Positions 1-12,465 of a DNA stretch of 64,000 nt are shown here, one piece after another; position 1 is the stretch's first letter; each line of letters starts with the position of its first letter. Below the pieces are notes generated by a model that did not search any database, was not told where the DNA came from, and worked only from the letters and a program-made list of their open reading frames with translations. Source of the DNA: Verticillium longisporum (taxonomy: Eukaryota > Ascomycota > Sordariomycetes > Glomerellales > Plectosphaerellaceae); NCBI GenBank assembly GCA_019188255.1, contig JAETXT010000007.1, positions 5,208,001-5,272,000 of the forward strand. Direction: 5' to 3'. A program made the translations under genes and the position numbers.

Positions 1-675
1 CCGGCGAGCCGCCTGGCTTTATGATTTCAACGTCGTCTCATATCGTACGTTTCTGTCAGCAGCAAAGGTGTAACCGTCTCCACGGAAGGATGGCTGGCCT
101 CAATTTACCAAGGCAGTGCTCTGCGGCACAGTCGCTATTTATTTCCTCGAATGCCAAAATGGCCCAGCACCACAAAATAAGCAGGGGACCACACAAGCCT
201 AACAACCTCGCGCAGCTCCTGCGCACAATTTGCGTCGCAGTGCCAGGCATTATCCTGAAAGAATGCTCACATGACCAGTTTACACAATGACACAAGACTT
301 TTCTTTGTCGCTAGATGTAAATGCCAGAATCACCACGACCGAGTGTGAGAAACACACGGCCCGAGACAGCAACCAGTGAAATGGCAGCACGGACGAGTAG
401 ATATTGAAAGCAGTCTGCGCATAGGGTATACAGCAACAGAGTGTCTGAGAGAATGATGACTGTACACGATGGCTAGAACAATGCGAAAACCAAAAAAGGA
501 CGACGGACCAGGTCTCGTACAACGATACAGGCGTACCACACCACCTGGCCCCTTCTCATCTACATCAACCGCCATATCGCTTCAAGTAAAGAGAGATGGG
601 ATGCGGGCTCGAAAATACAAGCTGCCGAGAAAAACAAATCAATGATAAAGGCACAGATGCCGGTCAAGCTGGTGC
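1..675. other. Left-edge intergenic region
   Basis: I see no gene here. Overlapping open frames of 60-90 codons occur on both strands, but none has a recognisable motif, and they shadow each other. The part next to 676 should hold the 3' untranslated region of the sorting-nexin gene that ends there on the minus strand. Confidence 0.5.
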
Positions 676-3236
676 TTAGTCGCCGAGAGGCATGCCGTCG
701 AGCTCGTCAAGAAGACGGCGCCAGTTGTCTGCCAGCATCTCCGAGTACTTGACCCTCTCCTGGGCCCAGTCCTGGTTCCATCGGGATACGTGGTACTGTG
801 TCGACTGGAAGTAGATGAGCTCGTCGCGAATGCACTCCTTGACGAAGATGGACCTGTTGTGCTGATTGACGATGGATTCCTTGTCCTGTCGAATGTTAGT
901 ATTTGCCGTTTAATAAAATCTTCTCGGCTTCTCACCTTAATAATGGCCTCGACCACCTTCTCAATCTCGCCCGGCTTAACAAGCCCATCCGGCTTGCCGC
1001 GGAGATTCGCAAGTTTGCTCTCGTTAGTTTGTATCCTCCGTTCCAGGTAGGGAATGTTGTCTTTGTCCAGTCGATTGCGTCGTTCGAACATCTCACGAAT
1101 GGCGACGAGCGAGTCACGCTGTCGCTTCAGGTCCTCCAGTACGCCTTGATCCCAGGCTTTGCTCTCATCCTCCATCAGGCTCTGGCAAGTCTTGAGGTGC
1201 TTGCCCATGGCGGTGAGGCCGTCGTTGAGCAGTGGCACGTCATTCGTGTCGGTGGCATACGTGTCGTTGCTGAGCTCGGTCAATGACTGGAGCGACAGAG
1301 CAATACGTGCGTGGTCGGCCGCTACGCCGTCGCTACGCTTGACAAGACGGTCCATAATGTTGCAGACATTGATGTAAAGCTCAGCTGAGCGTCTGACGCC
1401 AGTCCTGCTGCGGTCGAATAGTTCTTCCAACGTGGCCGGCAGAGAGTCTTCAAGACCAGGGGGCAGAGTGCGCCCAACAAATTCGTCTTGCACCGAGATT
1501 GTAGCTTGCTTCCGCCAGACAGTGAGCTCCTACAGTCTAGTCAGCATTCAAGATCAGCTTCAGAATTGGGTGAGTCAAGCGTACGGTTGGTACAGTGAGA
1601 AACATAATGACGAGCTGTTCTTGTCCCAAGATGGGGTGGCGTACAACAGCGTTGAGGAACCGTGCGAGCCCACGACGTCGCTTCTCGATGAACGCGCCGT
1701 CATTGGAGAGATGGTTACCGTTGACTTGGGGGCACAGAGCATTAGTCAGAGGTCTTCAAGTCGGACAGGAATACTAACCTGCAACACGCTTTGGCGGCAA
1801 GAGAGGAAGCACACGGAAAGGGTATCGTTTGTGCAAACAGTCCAGAAGCCACACAAAATCGCTGTACCTGCGGACCACCTTACTTCCTCTTCGGGAGGAG
1901 GATACTTCGTAATTGTGGTGCTGGAAGAAGAAAAGGCCCTCTTTTTCTGGCATCAGGGAAACGACAATGTTCTCCTCGACGGCGCCGCCGGTGCGGTTGC
2001 TCGGGAGCGGTCGCAGGGAAGGCGTGATCGTAGCCTCCGCAGCGGCCAGATGCCTGTTGGGCTCGCCAGCAGCACCGAATGGGCTCGGCAGTACGGGGTT
2101 GGGCTGAGGCTCCGCGAAACCGCCGCCGACATTGCTTCCATCGAAGAAACCGCCGCCCCAGCCACCGCCAGCAGGAGATGCGCCAACTCCGGTGCTCGTG
2201 GGCTGTTGCGGCGAGGCAATGTTGGAGTTGACAGTGGCTGTCGTGTAGGAAGACATTGTGCGCCCCGCTATCGCCGTGCTGGGTGTTGTGCCGAATCCTG
2301 TCTGGCCATTGCTATCATGGTTGGCCGAAGCGGCCCCATTGGCTTGGGCAGGTCGAGGTGCTGGTGCGTGGTTGTGGTTCTTGTGCAGGTCGGGCGAGCC
2401 CCAAGGGTCGTCAGCATCAGGGTACTGCATCGGAGCTTGCGCAATGTTCTTGGGCTTCGCAGGCGACGGTGCGGGCGTCGGTTCCTTGACAGGCGTCTCG
2501 GGTGCTTGAGGTGGTTTGGCAGCAAGCTCGGACACCGGAGGCATCGCGGGCTCGGCGGTCACGCCAGCGAGCTTGGGCTTAGGAAGGTCTAGGTTGTTTA
2601 TGGCAATTAGCTGTGCACCCCCACCGAGATTGCCGATTGAGCTGATAAGAGCCAGAGAGCCAATTGACATGGCAGCGGCCGAGAAGAGCAGCAGGAGAAG
2701 CAGTCGAGTCGAAGAACGGGGGATTGAACCTGAAACTTACTTCTTCGTCGTTCGTCAACACCGTCGAGGCTGATGGCTTCGCCCTCCTGCGCCAGACCGA
2801 TGAGGGCAAGGAAGACATTGAATTCGTTGCGGCCCACGGCGACGTTATTGCCGTTGGGCGCAATGATGGCCATGATGCTGGCCTGCTCGTCGGCGCCCAG
2901 TCTCGCAGCGGCAAAGACCTTGGCGACGCCGCTCGCATTGACTCTGCCGTTGCTGCCATCTTCCTGCACGACGGTATCAAACGTGTCGATGTAGCTGTCG
3001 GGCACGTCGGAGGTGGGGAGTAGGGTTCGGAGGAGATCGGCGCGGGTCTTCTGCTTGCGAGGCGTGGGCATGTCCCACGGCGAGCCTCCCCCGTCGCCGG
3101 ACAAGTCGTCGTCGGCAAAGAGGGAGCTATTCGACTTGTTGGACGGATGTCCCTCATCGAAGAGCGAGTTGCTCGGGGCGCCAGTAGCACTGATGCCCGG
3201 AGATTCCTCCGTCGGGGAGGTTCCAAAAAGCGACAT
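676..3236 (-). CDS. mvp1: Sorting nexin Mvp1 (PX-BAR), five exons
   Basis: Probable orthologue of yeast Mvp1 / animal SNX8, a phosphoinositide-binding coat protein for endosome-to-vacuole and retrograde sorting. My model is complement(join(676..885, 936..1529, 1585..1724, 1779..2588, 2741..3236)), which is a multiple of three and gives 749 residues. The N-terminal third holds an EH-like segment (residues about 50-165, ending ISLDGVDERRR), then a Pro/Ala/Gly-rich linker. A PX domain follows at about 375-480, with the RRYSDFVWLLDCL motif, the LLPPKR loop and GQEQLVIMFL at its end. The C-terminal 260 residues are helical (BAR-like, many E/K/R/L). All four introns have GT-AG ends. The 152-nt intron 2589..2740 was placed by phase, since only the acceptor before LPKPK restores the frame. 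The start follows the sequence MSLFGTSPTEESP. The gene is tandem with the downstream-facing uL15m gene but separated from it by 590 bp, so it has its own promoter. Confidence 0.9.
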
Positions 3237-3825
3237 GATTGTAGAAAACTCGTGGGTCGGGGTGCGACAGAGTGTGCGCGTGGGGGGTAGTGCGTGGGAT
3301 GGCGTTCGTCCTTTGGTCTGGAGGTTCGTCCGCGGGAGGCGCAGAACGAGGCGATCTCGATGCGACTTGCCGGTTGATGGCCAGAGAGATGGGCAGACAG
3401 CAACGAGGAGAGCAAAAGTCCGTCTAGTGCGCTCACCAATGGGTAGCGATCCGAGTTCTGCAGTTCCAACAGCGACGCAAAGGCTGATCAACCACACAGC
3501 ATTCAAGCGAATGTCGTTGAAGACCAGAACGACGACGTGATGCGAGGTTGCCTTGGACTGACTTGAGGGTGGGAGTGGACTTGATTCGTCACGGGCGGGA
3601 GCTTGGACAACCTACAGCAACGCGCGCTGGTGCTGGTGCGGAGCAGGGGCTGGGTCCACTCTGGGGGACTGCCGCGTATGCGGGCCCAGTGTATGCATCT
3701 AACGAGTTTAAAGGGGTCATCTTGATGGGATTGCTGTATTGCTTCGGCGATCGTAGTTTGTACAGAATAATCATGGTGTTGTACACGTGCCGAAATACAC
3801 TACAAGATACACTTGCCTCGGTCCT
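3237..3825. other. Intergenic region between mvp1 and uL15m genes
   Basis: About 590 bp with no supported gene. It should contain the promoter and leader of mvp1 (minus strand, next to 3237) and the 3' end of the uL15m transcript. I see no strong motif. Confidence 0.5.
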
Positions 3826-4798
3826 TTACCACAGGGCAGCGGTCGCCTTCACTTCCTTCTTCGTCTTCTCCTTCTTGAAGGTACCAACCTTCTCCGTGGG
3901 CACCTTGAAGTACAGACTGGGCGACTCGCCAGGCTTCAGCAGGTGGCTCAGGTAACCCCTGTGCGCGGGGTCGCGATAGTACTCAATCTCCCTTCTGCTC
4001 GTCGGATCCGGCAACCTCCTGAGAAAGCGTGTCGTCCTAGCAGCAGCCAAGATGCTCTCGACGTGCTCCTTGCCCTGCGGCAGCGGCTTGTCCGAGTTTT
4101 CGGTCGTGCCCTTGACGATGCCACGGATGGCCGTCTTGGTATAGTACCGCGCAAGGACCTTTCCGCCGGTCGACTCGATGGCCTGAATGGCCGAGGCCGA
4201 GGCGCGGGACACCAGAATGTCAATGGGCTGGCGCAGAGCCTCCTTGCCGCCGCCGAGGATCTTGACGCCGTCCTTGATGGTGCCCACGAGGTTGGACTCG
4301 ACAAGCTCTTTCACGGTGATTCGTTTCGTGGGGTCGATGCGGCCGGCGTCGATCCACTGCTGGAGTTTATCGAGGTTGATCTTGGACATGACGGGGGCGC
4401 GCCTGTTTCCAGTTAGCCTCGGCAACAATACTCTGGGCTTCTCGTAGGGAGCCAAGATGCATCCTGTCCACGAACCTGTTCTCAAAACCCTTCGTTCCCC
4501 TCTGTACCACCAGGGGCGTCTGACCACCCTGGAACCATGGCTTGACTTTGCCGTGCTGTCCCTGGCCCTTGTGACCGCGTCCTGAAGTCTTGCCCTTGCC
4601 TGACGAGGCACCACGACCAACACGGATTCGCTTGTTGTAGGCGCCCTTGTTGTCGCTCAGATTCGCCAGAATAGAGGCGTGTCGGGTGCCAATGGACAGG
4701 CTCGCGAAGAGGGAGGCTAGGTTGAATGTCGACGCTGCAGGTCGAAGGGCACGGCTGCAGCATGCAGCCACCTGAAGGGGTGAGATTCTCGGGGGCAT
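3826..4798 (-). CDS. MRPL10: Mitochondrial 54S ribosomal protein uL15m
   Basis: Nuclear gene for the mitochondrial member of the bacterial L15 / uL15 family, part of the large mitoribosomal subunit. The model complement(join(3826..4402, 4476..4798)) encodes 299 residues. The N-terminus is Arg/Ser/Ala-rich with few acidic residues, as expected for a matrix-targeting presequence. It is followed by the family's Gly/Lys-rich segment, VGRGASSGKGKTSGRGHKGQ, and then GGQTPLVVQRGTKGFENR. The C-terminal half carries LDKLQQWIDAGRIDPTKRIT and the nucleic-acid-contact fold KILGGGKE. The 73-nt intron has a GTTCGT donor, a GGCTAAC branch site and a CAG acceptor. Joining it gives GFENR-RAPVMSK, matching the family layout. 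The yeast name is used by orthology of the fold; other fungi use mrpl10 or uL15m. Confidence 0.92.
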
Positions 4799-6175
4799 CG
4801 TAAGTATGTGTGCGGCTGCCGGCGGCTTCGTCGTCGTCGTCGTCGGACAGCTGTATCCCGCGAAGCTCCAAATTTTGAAGCACGGCCGTCAGAATGGGAA
4901 CTTCTTGCAGGTCGCGCATGAGCCAATTGGATCACGTGCGCGTCTCGAAGGTGGGGACCGGCGTCCAATCCTGGTGACATAAGCAAGTAGAGAGATCTTC
5001 CGTTGCGGCCAATATGGAGCGCTGGGTAATGTAGGCGAAAGGATCACCGTACTGCGATCGCAGTGCAGAGTGGACACAGCGGTTCCTTGTCAATCATGAC
5101 GAGAATCCATGAATCGCTTTCAATAACATTTCCGCGATGTCACTTTGATTCAGATCTGGCCCGGAACTCAAAGTCAATCTCGTAACTCCACATCGTTAAT
5201 TGACGGCCCGCAGAGCAAGATTGAGCAGTGAGATGGTGCTCGCATGCATTGGAACTGCTTGTCTTCCGTCAGCGCATGCGTCTCGCCTTCGGTGCATTTC
5301 ACCCAGTCTATAGCCTCGTCTCGATCGACATTTGACAGGGCGAAGAGTGACACAGTTTCCCGGTTGATCCGCAAGAATGAGCCTCTAGCCTTCTAACTGA
5401 CAGGATGAACTCTCCGTCGAGAATTCTCGTACTAGATGACAATGACCAGGAGCAGTCTGGAGATAACAACAAGCCCGAAACGCGCATCTTGGTGCATCGA
5501 GGCAAGCGGCTCCTTATGGCGAACCACTGTCGATAGACAGTATGGTATGTTCATCCTTACCAGAGCAGCCTAGGTCCCTGCTAGTAAGCTCCCGCTCAAT
5601 GTAAATAGCCAGAATCGTCACCAGATCGCTCAGTCTGTCGCGGTTAGAATCATTGACGAGAATATAGACATTTTAAACCAGAGCATATGCAGGCTGCGGT
5701 TCAGCTCATAGTAGTGTCAACGAATCAACATTACGTGTCGTCGGACCGCATGAGACATTGACAACACAAACGACAAACACGTGTCCGTCAGCTTGGATGT
5801 ATATAAGACGGCCGGTCGTCCGTCAATGGATATTATGTGCTTGGGCCAATTGTCTGCTACAATGACAGACCTAATCTTGAAAAATATAAGGAGCGGACGG
5901 CACATGCCATTACTCCTGAACCACACACAGAGACATCATTCATCGCCACGAGAAACTCTCCACACGCACAGTCTGAGGCCCACCAAAACAAAATCGTGTC
6001 GGTAAAACAGCGTGGTGACGGCAAAGTGAGGTCCGCAAACCCGAATACCGCCATAGAAGCCCCATGACCGATCCGGAAGAAAAAAGGAAGATCAGGAACA
6101 TCCAACCCAGTGAGAAAACACGCTTATGCAACCAAAAGAAGACAAGAACATCAAGCGTCAAGGACGAGCAGCACC
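4799..6175. other. Intergenic region, possible decayed small gene
   Basis: About 1.4 kb without a convincing gene; it is more AT-rich from about 5100 to 6000 than its surroundings. A short plus-strand frame, 5404-5535 (43 codons, starting MNSPSRILVLDDNDQ), is preceded by CTAACTGACAG, which looks like an intron 3' end. It could be a remnant exon. On the minus strand, 5174-5374 is open for 66 codons. Neither shows a known motif. Confidence 0.3.
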
Positions 6176-7736
6176 TCAGAGGCGGTACAGACCGACCAGC
6201 ACGGCGAGACCCGCGAGGGCGCTGAGGCTTTGGGTCAATCCCAGGCTAGAAGCCATGCTTGGCGAGTCACTCGAGCCACTCGAGCCAGTGCTAGAGCCCT
6301 GGCCCTGGGGATTGCCACCGCAGTTGCCCATGTCTTGGTTGAATTCTGACGAGTCGCAGTTGCTGTCGTCGATCGGGCCTGAAGAGCCGCTGTCAGATCC
6401 GCTGCTGCCGCTGTCATCGCCGCTGCCGCTGCCGCTGCCGCTGCTGCTGTCACCGTCCTCGCCATGCGTGACGCCACCGCCAGGGTTGGCAGCACCTGCG
6501 CCGGGGATTTGGTTGGAGCTCGCGTCCGTATCGGTGGCTGATGCGGCGGACTTGGTCTTGGTCGCGGAGTCGGTCTCCTTGCCGTCGTCGTTTTCCTCGG
6601 TATCGCGGCCGCTGCTGGTGAAGCTCTTGAGCTTCGTGTCCGCGTCGCCGTCGATGACGGTATTGTTCCTGCCGAGCCAGTTGTCGTAAATGTAGCTCTT
6701 GCCGTTGTTGGTTCCAGGTGCGCTCTTGGCATCCCAGCACTTGATCTCGACGTCGCTGACGGCAGCATAGAAGTAGCCGACCTTCTTGATGCCTTCGTGT
6801 TCCCAATCAATCACACCACCAGCCCAGTCGATTGTGCCTTTGGCGTTGCTCTCGAGGCCGCCGGGCCAGATGGACAGCTGCACACGCGCCGGAGTCTGGG
6901 GGAAGTCCCAGCCTTGGGTCGTCTCGTTCCAGGTATCCTTGCGCTCCTTGACACGACCAACCTGTCCATTAACGAGCCAGGTAATTTTGTCGGGGTCCAC
7001 TGAATCTCGTACTCGTGCCAGTTGTTGAAGGTATCCGACAGAGTGATGTTCTTCGATTGGTCATCTGCTCACCATTAGCATGAATCCGCTGGACAAACTG
7101 GGAAAGTACTAACAGAGAGGAATGCCCTGGAAGTAATAGTTGGTTTGCGATGTCTTGAGGTCGACGCCAACCCATTCATAGTCAATCTCGTCCTTGACAT
7201 CGCTGAGCAGGATGAAGGCCGTCACGACACCTCGACCGCGCGACGTCTTCATGCGGGCCTTGACACTGCCGTACCACATGTAGTGTGAGCTGGCCATGAC
7301 GGTACCAACACTGCCCTTGGGCATCGTGAGGAGCACATTGCCGCCGGCCTCGACGGCCTCTCCTTGCACCACCCAGTCGGCCTTGTCGCCGTCGCCAAGG
7401 TACTTGCTGACGTCGATGATGCTATCTGTACTGTCCATCTTCATGTTCATGTCCTTGCAGACGGGCGCAGGCGCGCAAGAGTCCAACGAGAAGGACATGC
7501 GAGGGTCACATCCGCCGAGGCAGTAGGCACCGACACCGCAGGCGCCATATTCTGTTTAGGAGTGTATTAGCATCATCGGCCTATGGAACGGTCTGCGCGA
7601 TACACGTACGGGAACAGCAGGGGGCTTCTTCGGGGCACTTCTTTGTCAAAGAGCAAGAAGCCTGGTCCGAGGACTGAGCGATGACAGTGGCCGCGCCGAA
7701 GAGGGCAGCAGCTAGTGAGACGGTAGAGAACTGCAT
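6176..7736 (-). CDS. CRH1: CRH-type GH16 cell-wall transglycosylase, GPI-anchored, frameshifted
   Basis: The family links chitin to beta-glucan in the fungal cell wall. Exons are complement(join(6176..7064, 7114..7551, 7610..7736)); introns of 49 and 58 nt fit by phase. The protein starts with a signal peptide (MQFSTVSLAAALFGAATVIA). Then comes a cysteine-rich CBM18-like stretch (CPEEAPCCSQYGACGVGAYC across the first junction). The GH16 domain has the catalytic ExDxE motif in DVKDEIDYEWVG. The tail is a long Ser/Gly/Asp-rich stalk ending in a hydrophobic segment (LSALAGLAVLVGLYRL) typical of GPI attachment. The frame breaks at about 6992-6995: upstream reads NNWHEYEIQW, downstream DKITWLVNGQ, and the summed exons are one base short of a multiple of three. 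One more C in the coding-strand CCCC run restores the conserved W-T-P-D. Intact length would be about 484 residues. The open frame continues 270 codons past the break, so a sequence error is more likely than a dead gene. Confidence 0.88.
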
Positions 7737-10700
7737 TTTGAGTCGAGTTCGCTGGATGTCGATGTTGGTGATGATGCGGATACTGGAAAAGATCGCAGAT
7801 CGGAAGAGATTCGCAACTTCAGATAAGGCGACGGCCGGGTTGTAACGACTGAAGTGTCGGGACGATGGCCCTTGATCAAGCACAGGCGCTTATCAATGGT
7901 ATGCGAGGAGACCAGATGGAATGCCTGGAATGCTGAGACAATTACAGCCCCGCCTAGAAGGGAGACTGCGATCGAAAGTCTCGACTGGTGCGGACCCGAA
8001 GACTTGGCTCGAAAGCAGTGTTTTCAAAAGCTTTGAGACAGGAGTTCGACGACCGAAGTACGTGCAACGCAAGCTGCTGTATCGTCCCGAGGGTCGGTAC
8101 CTTAGATCTGTATGACGTTCAGGCGTTGAGGCTTGCAGGTCGCGGGCTGATGGCGCGTAGCGATCCGGGGAAGACTGGTACAAGATGGTTGTACAGCTGA
8201 GACAGACGGATGGTGGGGAATCCTGCAAAAAATGTCGAAGAAAAGGAATATATCCACGAGGAGCGAGGGAGGAGAAGAAATTCGGTCTGAAACGAGTGAC
8301 GACCTGTTGATTATTCTGACTCTGACAGGACTCGAAGAAAACGTGGGAAGTCGACGCCTAGCCTGGAGTAGGAGTGGGAAGGGAGAAATGGGCAGGTGAG
8401 AGGGAGCGGACGACGGAATTCACATCCACCTGGGCCCCCTCGGAGAACACAGCTGGGAGGTGCCCATCCTAACCAACCCAGCCAGTCCAGCGCTGGGGCG
8501 CGGAAAGACGCTAACGAGCAAAATGGGCAAAAGAAGGGGGGGGGCATCGGCGGCTTGGTGGACTGCAGTGCCAATGGTGATGTGCACTGGGGGACATCTT
8601 TTGCTGGAGTTGTTGCCCCTTTCGGGAATGGCGCGAGATGGGCCCGGGGCGAAGACGGGCACCCTGGCTTAGTGACCAGGGCCAGGGGGCGGTAGCACGC
8701 CTAAGGTAAACGACTGCACAGCGTCCTCGCCGCTTTGCTCTGGCCGTTGTGAGCCACACTTTAGGCGAGCCCCACAGCGTACATTTTTGTGCAATGCTGC
8801 GTGACACTTGTGGGGAAAATGTGCCCACTACAGTCATGTCAGACGGCGTACCTATTCATCAAGGGCATCATCGCTGTTGCGGACTGCACCGCGTCGCGTG
8901 CCATCGCCGTCAACAAGATGGCAAGCAACACGCCGCAGTATTCTGAATATGCAATTGAAGATCCAACATGAGGCATTGCTTCCAGGTAGCCATCCGCGTG
9001 CGATGGTAGCGCGACTACGCTGCTCTTTCACAGCAATGGCTTCGTCTGTCGAAGCAGATCAACAACACTGCTCTATCAAATATACTGACCAGCAAAACAA
9101 CAACGCCCGCCTTGTCACTGATACTACTGTATACTACCTACGTCGGTTTCTTTCTTTGAAAAAAAAAATGGAGGTTGTCTCCCTGATCCCCACGATCCCC
9201 ACTTGTCAATATCTTCGCATTCTTCAGGCTCGTCGTATCCGATGGTGAGCAGTGGGTACTTTCTCAGGTTTTCTTCTGTATCACCTTTCCGTTCAGTCCT
9301 TCGATTCAGTTATATCGAGAAGAAATGAGTACCCACGTGTGCTTTCCTAGTACAGCGTTTCAGTGCTAGGGATGCCTTTATTGTCCACTTACCAATGCCT
9401 CCTTGGCCGTGGCCACCTGAGTGTATCTGCCAGAGCTAATAACAATGGTCCTACAGGCCTCACAGCCGAGCTTTCACCCGTACCAGATTCATCTCAATGT
9501 TTGTTATCCCAATACAACCCCAGACGGACTTCAACACATCTGGTCAAAGGTAGCCAGAAAGGGCAATACCCAGCCGCAGAGCGCGTGTCTACTTGGGCTA
9601 AGATGTACGGAGAGTTCTGTAGCATATCAAGCATTTAAGCTTGCGCCTGGATTTATTCCTCCTTACAAGTTTCGTCCTGGAGCATGCTCTTCTCAGGCAT
9701 ACTTCGTCGCAACCCAGTCATCAAAAGACAATCGCCAGCGTCGAAAGCAGTCTGTCCCCAGACCTATTGTTAACCCGCATGGCGCCTCGTATCAGACATC
9801 GAAACTCTCAAGTCAAGTCAACCTAGAGAATAATCTCCGCATCAACCCAATTCAAGCTGTCCGTTTCTCGATACATTCGGTACCATGGAAGACGGAACAA
9901 ACCCTCGAGCACAAGATCGTCATCCAACATTTCCACCTTGTAACCTCCGGCACACAGATTGTGTCAAACCGGTCAAATCGTTCAAAACGTTAACATAGGA
10001 CCTTCATGCGCAGGTCATAACACTGATGTCCTCCATCTACGCCGCCTTATTCATCGGCAAGGCACGCCGTCCAGAAGGCCTCCGCACCCGCCGTTGAGCC
10101 ACCGTAACGTTGAAACGGCAGGACGATGCAGGTCCAGTGGAGACTAACGTTTTGTGCACGTGTGGCTGGTGGAAGTTATGCATGCCAGGCCAGCCAGCCC
10201 AATTTCCCCAGTTTGGTTCCTGTCTGATGAGTGGCGTCTCGTCAGCGCGCGGGATTGGCTGCGGCCAGGCAGGGCGAACAGCGAATCCGACACGCAATGC
10301 CGTCAACCGACCTGGTCAGCGACCCTGACAATGGAACGTCAAGTTCGTGCCTGTCGGCTCAGGTCAGCCCAGGAACATGGGCGAACATGCGTATCTGCAT
10401 GGCCGTGAGCGACCCAGATTCTTCTAAAAGAAGCAGGTATATGCATTCGCAGGCTCACCGGTCTCTCCACAATACGTACACTGAAGCGCAAGTCGGCACA
10501 TGCCAGATGAGACGGGTACAGGCATTGGCATCACCCATTTGATATGCCCGTCACAAGGGCTAGCTGCAGCAGAAGAATATCGCAAATCATTAAGGGTATA
10601 AGCTCCTTGAATCGAAAGTTCGCCTCCCTCCCCCATCACGACAATTGCCCAACCTGCACCCATGAAAGAAAAACAACAAAAACGATCAGCAGCCCGACCA

Positions 10701-11224
10701 CGCGAGACCGCCTCCGGTCACAGACGACCGTTGGCAGACTCGAATTCATGGAGGCACCGAAACACGATCCCAGCCCCGGCCACAGCCCGTGGCCTGCCCA
10801 TTCACGCCATCCGACCCAGACCTCGAGAGAAACAAGCATGACATGGTCGTGCCAGATAAGCAAAAGAAAGCAACAATATCCCCGATGAAAGACCCATTCA
10901 TAATCGAGACGGAGAGTGGTGGGGCCAGGCCGAGTGAAGCCTGACCGCAAGGGGCCACCTTGACCGACAGGAGCCAAGCCGAGGTGTTGGACTCGTTACC
11001 ACGACACACAAGTCCGACACTCCAAACGAACAGCGGAAACCCCTTGTGCCCTTAGATTCCAACGAGTGTGCTACAGCATGGCAACAGACGCCATGACTGC
11101 CATGTCGAATAGGCGCAGTCTTGAGCCCCTAGCCGACCCCGATCCTCTGAAGGCCGTACCAGTTTACCGTGTGTTCTTCGCGCCGAGATCTACCGGCGAA
11201 TGGCTTAGTATGTTGAAGTTCTCA
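7737..11224. other. Gene-poor 3.5-kb region
   Basis: No gene is supported. The part next to 7737 is the promoter side of the CRH gene, and the part below 11225 is the 3' side of the Myb gene. The longest open frame, on the plus strand at about 9421-9993 (190 codons, first ATG about 9445), has no recognisable motif or intron signal. I treat it as chance or a low-confidence orphan. The stretch 8900-10000 is somewhat more AT-rich than its surroundings. Confidence 0.4.
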
Positions 11225-12465
11225 TCAAGACTTTTTATGAATGCCAAGCTGAGGCATACCTGGGAAGTGCTCTTTGGCGTATTGCTCGCAGGCCTTGGCC
11301 GGCTTGCCGACCTTCTGCCCAATGACCTTCCACTTGTTGCTCTCGTACTCCTTGATGGCGTTGAGGAGAGCTTGGCTCTGCTGACAGTTAGCGATGCGCG
11401 GAGCGAGACGTCAGCATGTGCATGACAAACCTCGTCTTCGGCAAACTCGGCGTAGTGCATGTCCTTGTACCAGTGCTTCTTGACACTGCCCTCGGTGCGA
11501 GTGGGGAAGGTCTAGAAGTACACACGGTCAGTGCCTGGATGGCGATCTTTACTCGGGTGGACTGTTACAAACCTTGGCAATCTCAGCCCAGCTGTTGCCC
11601 GCGTCTCGCATCTGCTTGAGGCGCTGCTCCTCCGCGGGCGTCCATGGTGTGTTTGTCCTGCTCTTCTTTGCGGGCGGAGGCTGCACGGGCGCAGCACCAG
11701 CGTCATCGGAGGCCGCTGGGGGAGCTGCAACGGCGGGTGGCACGGGCGCGGTCACCGGCGCGGGAGCTGGGGTGGGAATTGTAGCAGCGGGAACAGGGGG
11801 AGTAGCTGTCACGGCTGGCGAAGCTGTTGAGGGTGCCGGCCTTTTGCGCTGGCGGCTGGGGGCCGGCGTCGCGACAGCAGGTTGGGGCTGCTGAGTGGCC
11901 GGCTGAGCTTGTGACGAAGGCTGCTGCTGCTGGGCAGGCTGCTGCTGGGGCACACCCATGGGAGGCTGTCCGGGAGCAGCATGGTGCTGCTGCTGTTGGT
12001 GCTGTTGATGCTGGTGCTGCGCGGCAGGACTGCCTTGAGGAGGACCATATTGAAATTGGCGCTGGTCCCGATGTTGCATATCAGGCTGCTGCTGGGTTTG
12101 CTGCGCCTGATAAGGATGTTGGGAGCTGAAACAGAGGGCAGTCAGCAAGAAGTCCCCGGACGAGGCTCACGAAAAGCTCGGCGCATTGGGTGGGTTATTG
12201 ATCTAAGTGCTTGTATGTGAGAGCCCTCAAGCCTGTGGTCAGGATGTTGGCAGTGAAGGGGCCGAACATGCAATGCAGCTCAGAGATGTGGATGGGATAG
12301 CAGCCCTCGAGAGGGGCTGCACGGGACGTGAAAGGCGCCCAGTTGAGTAGATAGATTGAAATGAGACTCGCAGTATATGTGTTGTACTTACTGGATCTCG
12401 TTCGGCTGATGAGTGGAGTTGGAGTAGATGTACTCCGGCACGGGGCCGACTTGCCACTGCTGCAT
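11225..12465 (-). CDS. Myb/SANT-domain protein with two C-terminal repeats
   Basis: Probable nuclear DNA-binding protein. The model complement(join(11225..11380, 11431..11511, 11573..12125, 12392..12465)) gives 287 residues in frame. The first two thirds are a low-complexity Gln/Pro/Ala region (QHQHQQHQQQQHH, then APAPVTAPVPP), followed by a basic stretch PPAKKSR. A Myb repeat follows, with NTPWTPAEEQRLKQM, AGNSWAEIAK and SVKKHWYKDM supplying the three spaced Trp residues. A second SANT-like repeat starts at SQALLNAIKEYE and includes NKWKVIGQKVGKPA. The last two introns are tight (50 and 61 nt, phase 0). The first, 266 nt, is less certain: a small extra exon inside it (about 12168-12200) cannot be excluded, and the true start could lie further upstream. 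I do not recognise a characterised orthologue. Confidence 0.75.

Noticed and set aside
1432..2592. 386-codon plus-strand frame opposite mvp1
   Set aside because: Antisense to the PX domain exons; low-complexity Arg/Gly/Val translation.
2579..3506. Two nearly 300-codon minus-strand frames overlapping mvp1 exon 1
   Set aside because: One extends the true exon upstream of the MSLFGT start through leader sequence; the other is an out-of-frame shadow. Only the 3236 start fits the family.
7064..7114. An intron explaining the GH16 frame break
   Set aside because: The 7065-7113 intron is already accounted for by phase, and no GT-AG pair lies between EIQW and DKIT.
9421..9993. 190-codon plus-strand open frame
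   Set aside because: No motif, no intron or promoter signals, and it starts at a non-ATG codon. The composition is unlike neighbouring genes, so it is probably chance.
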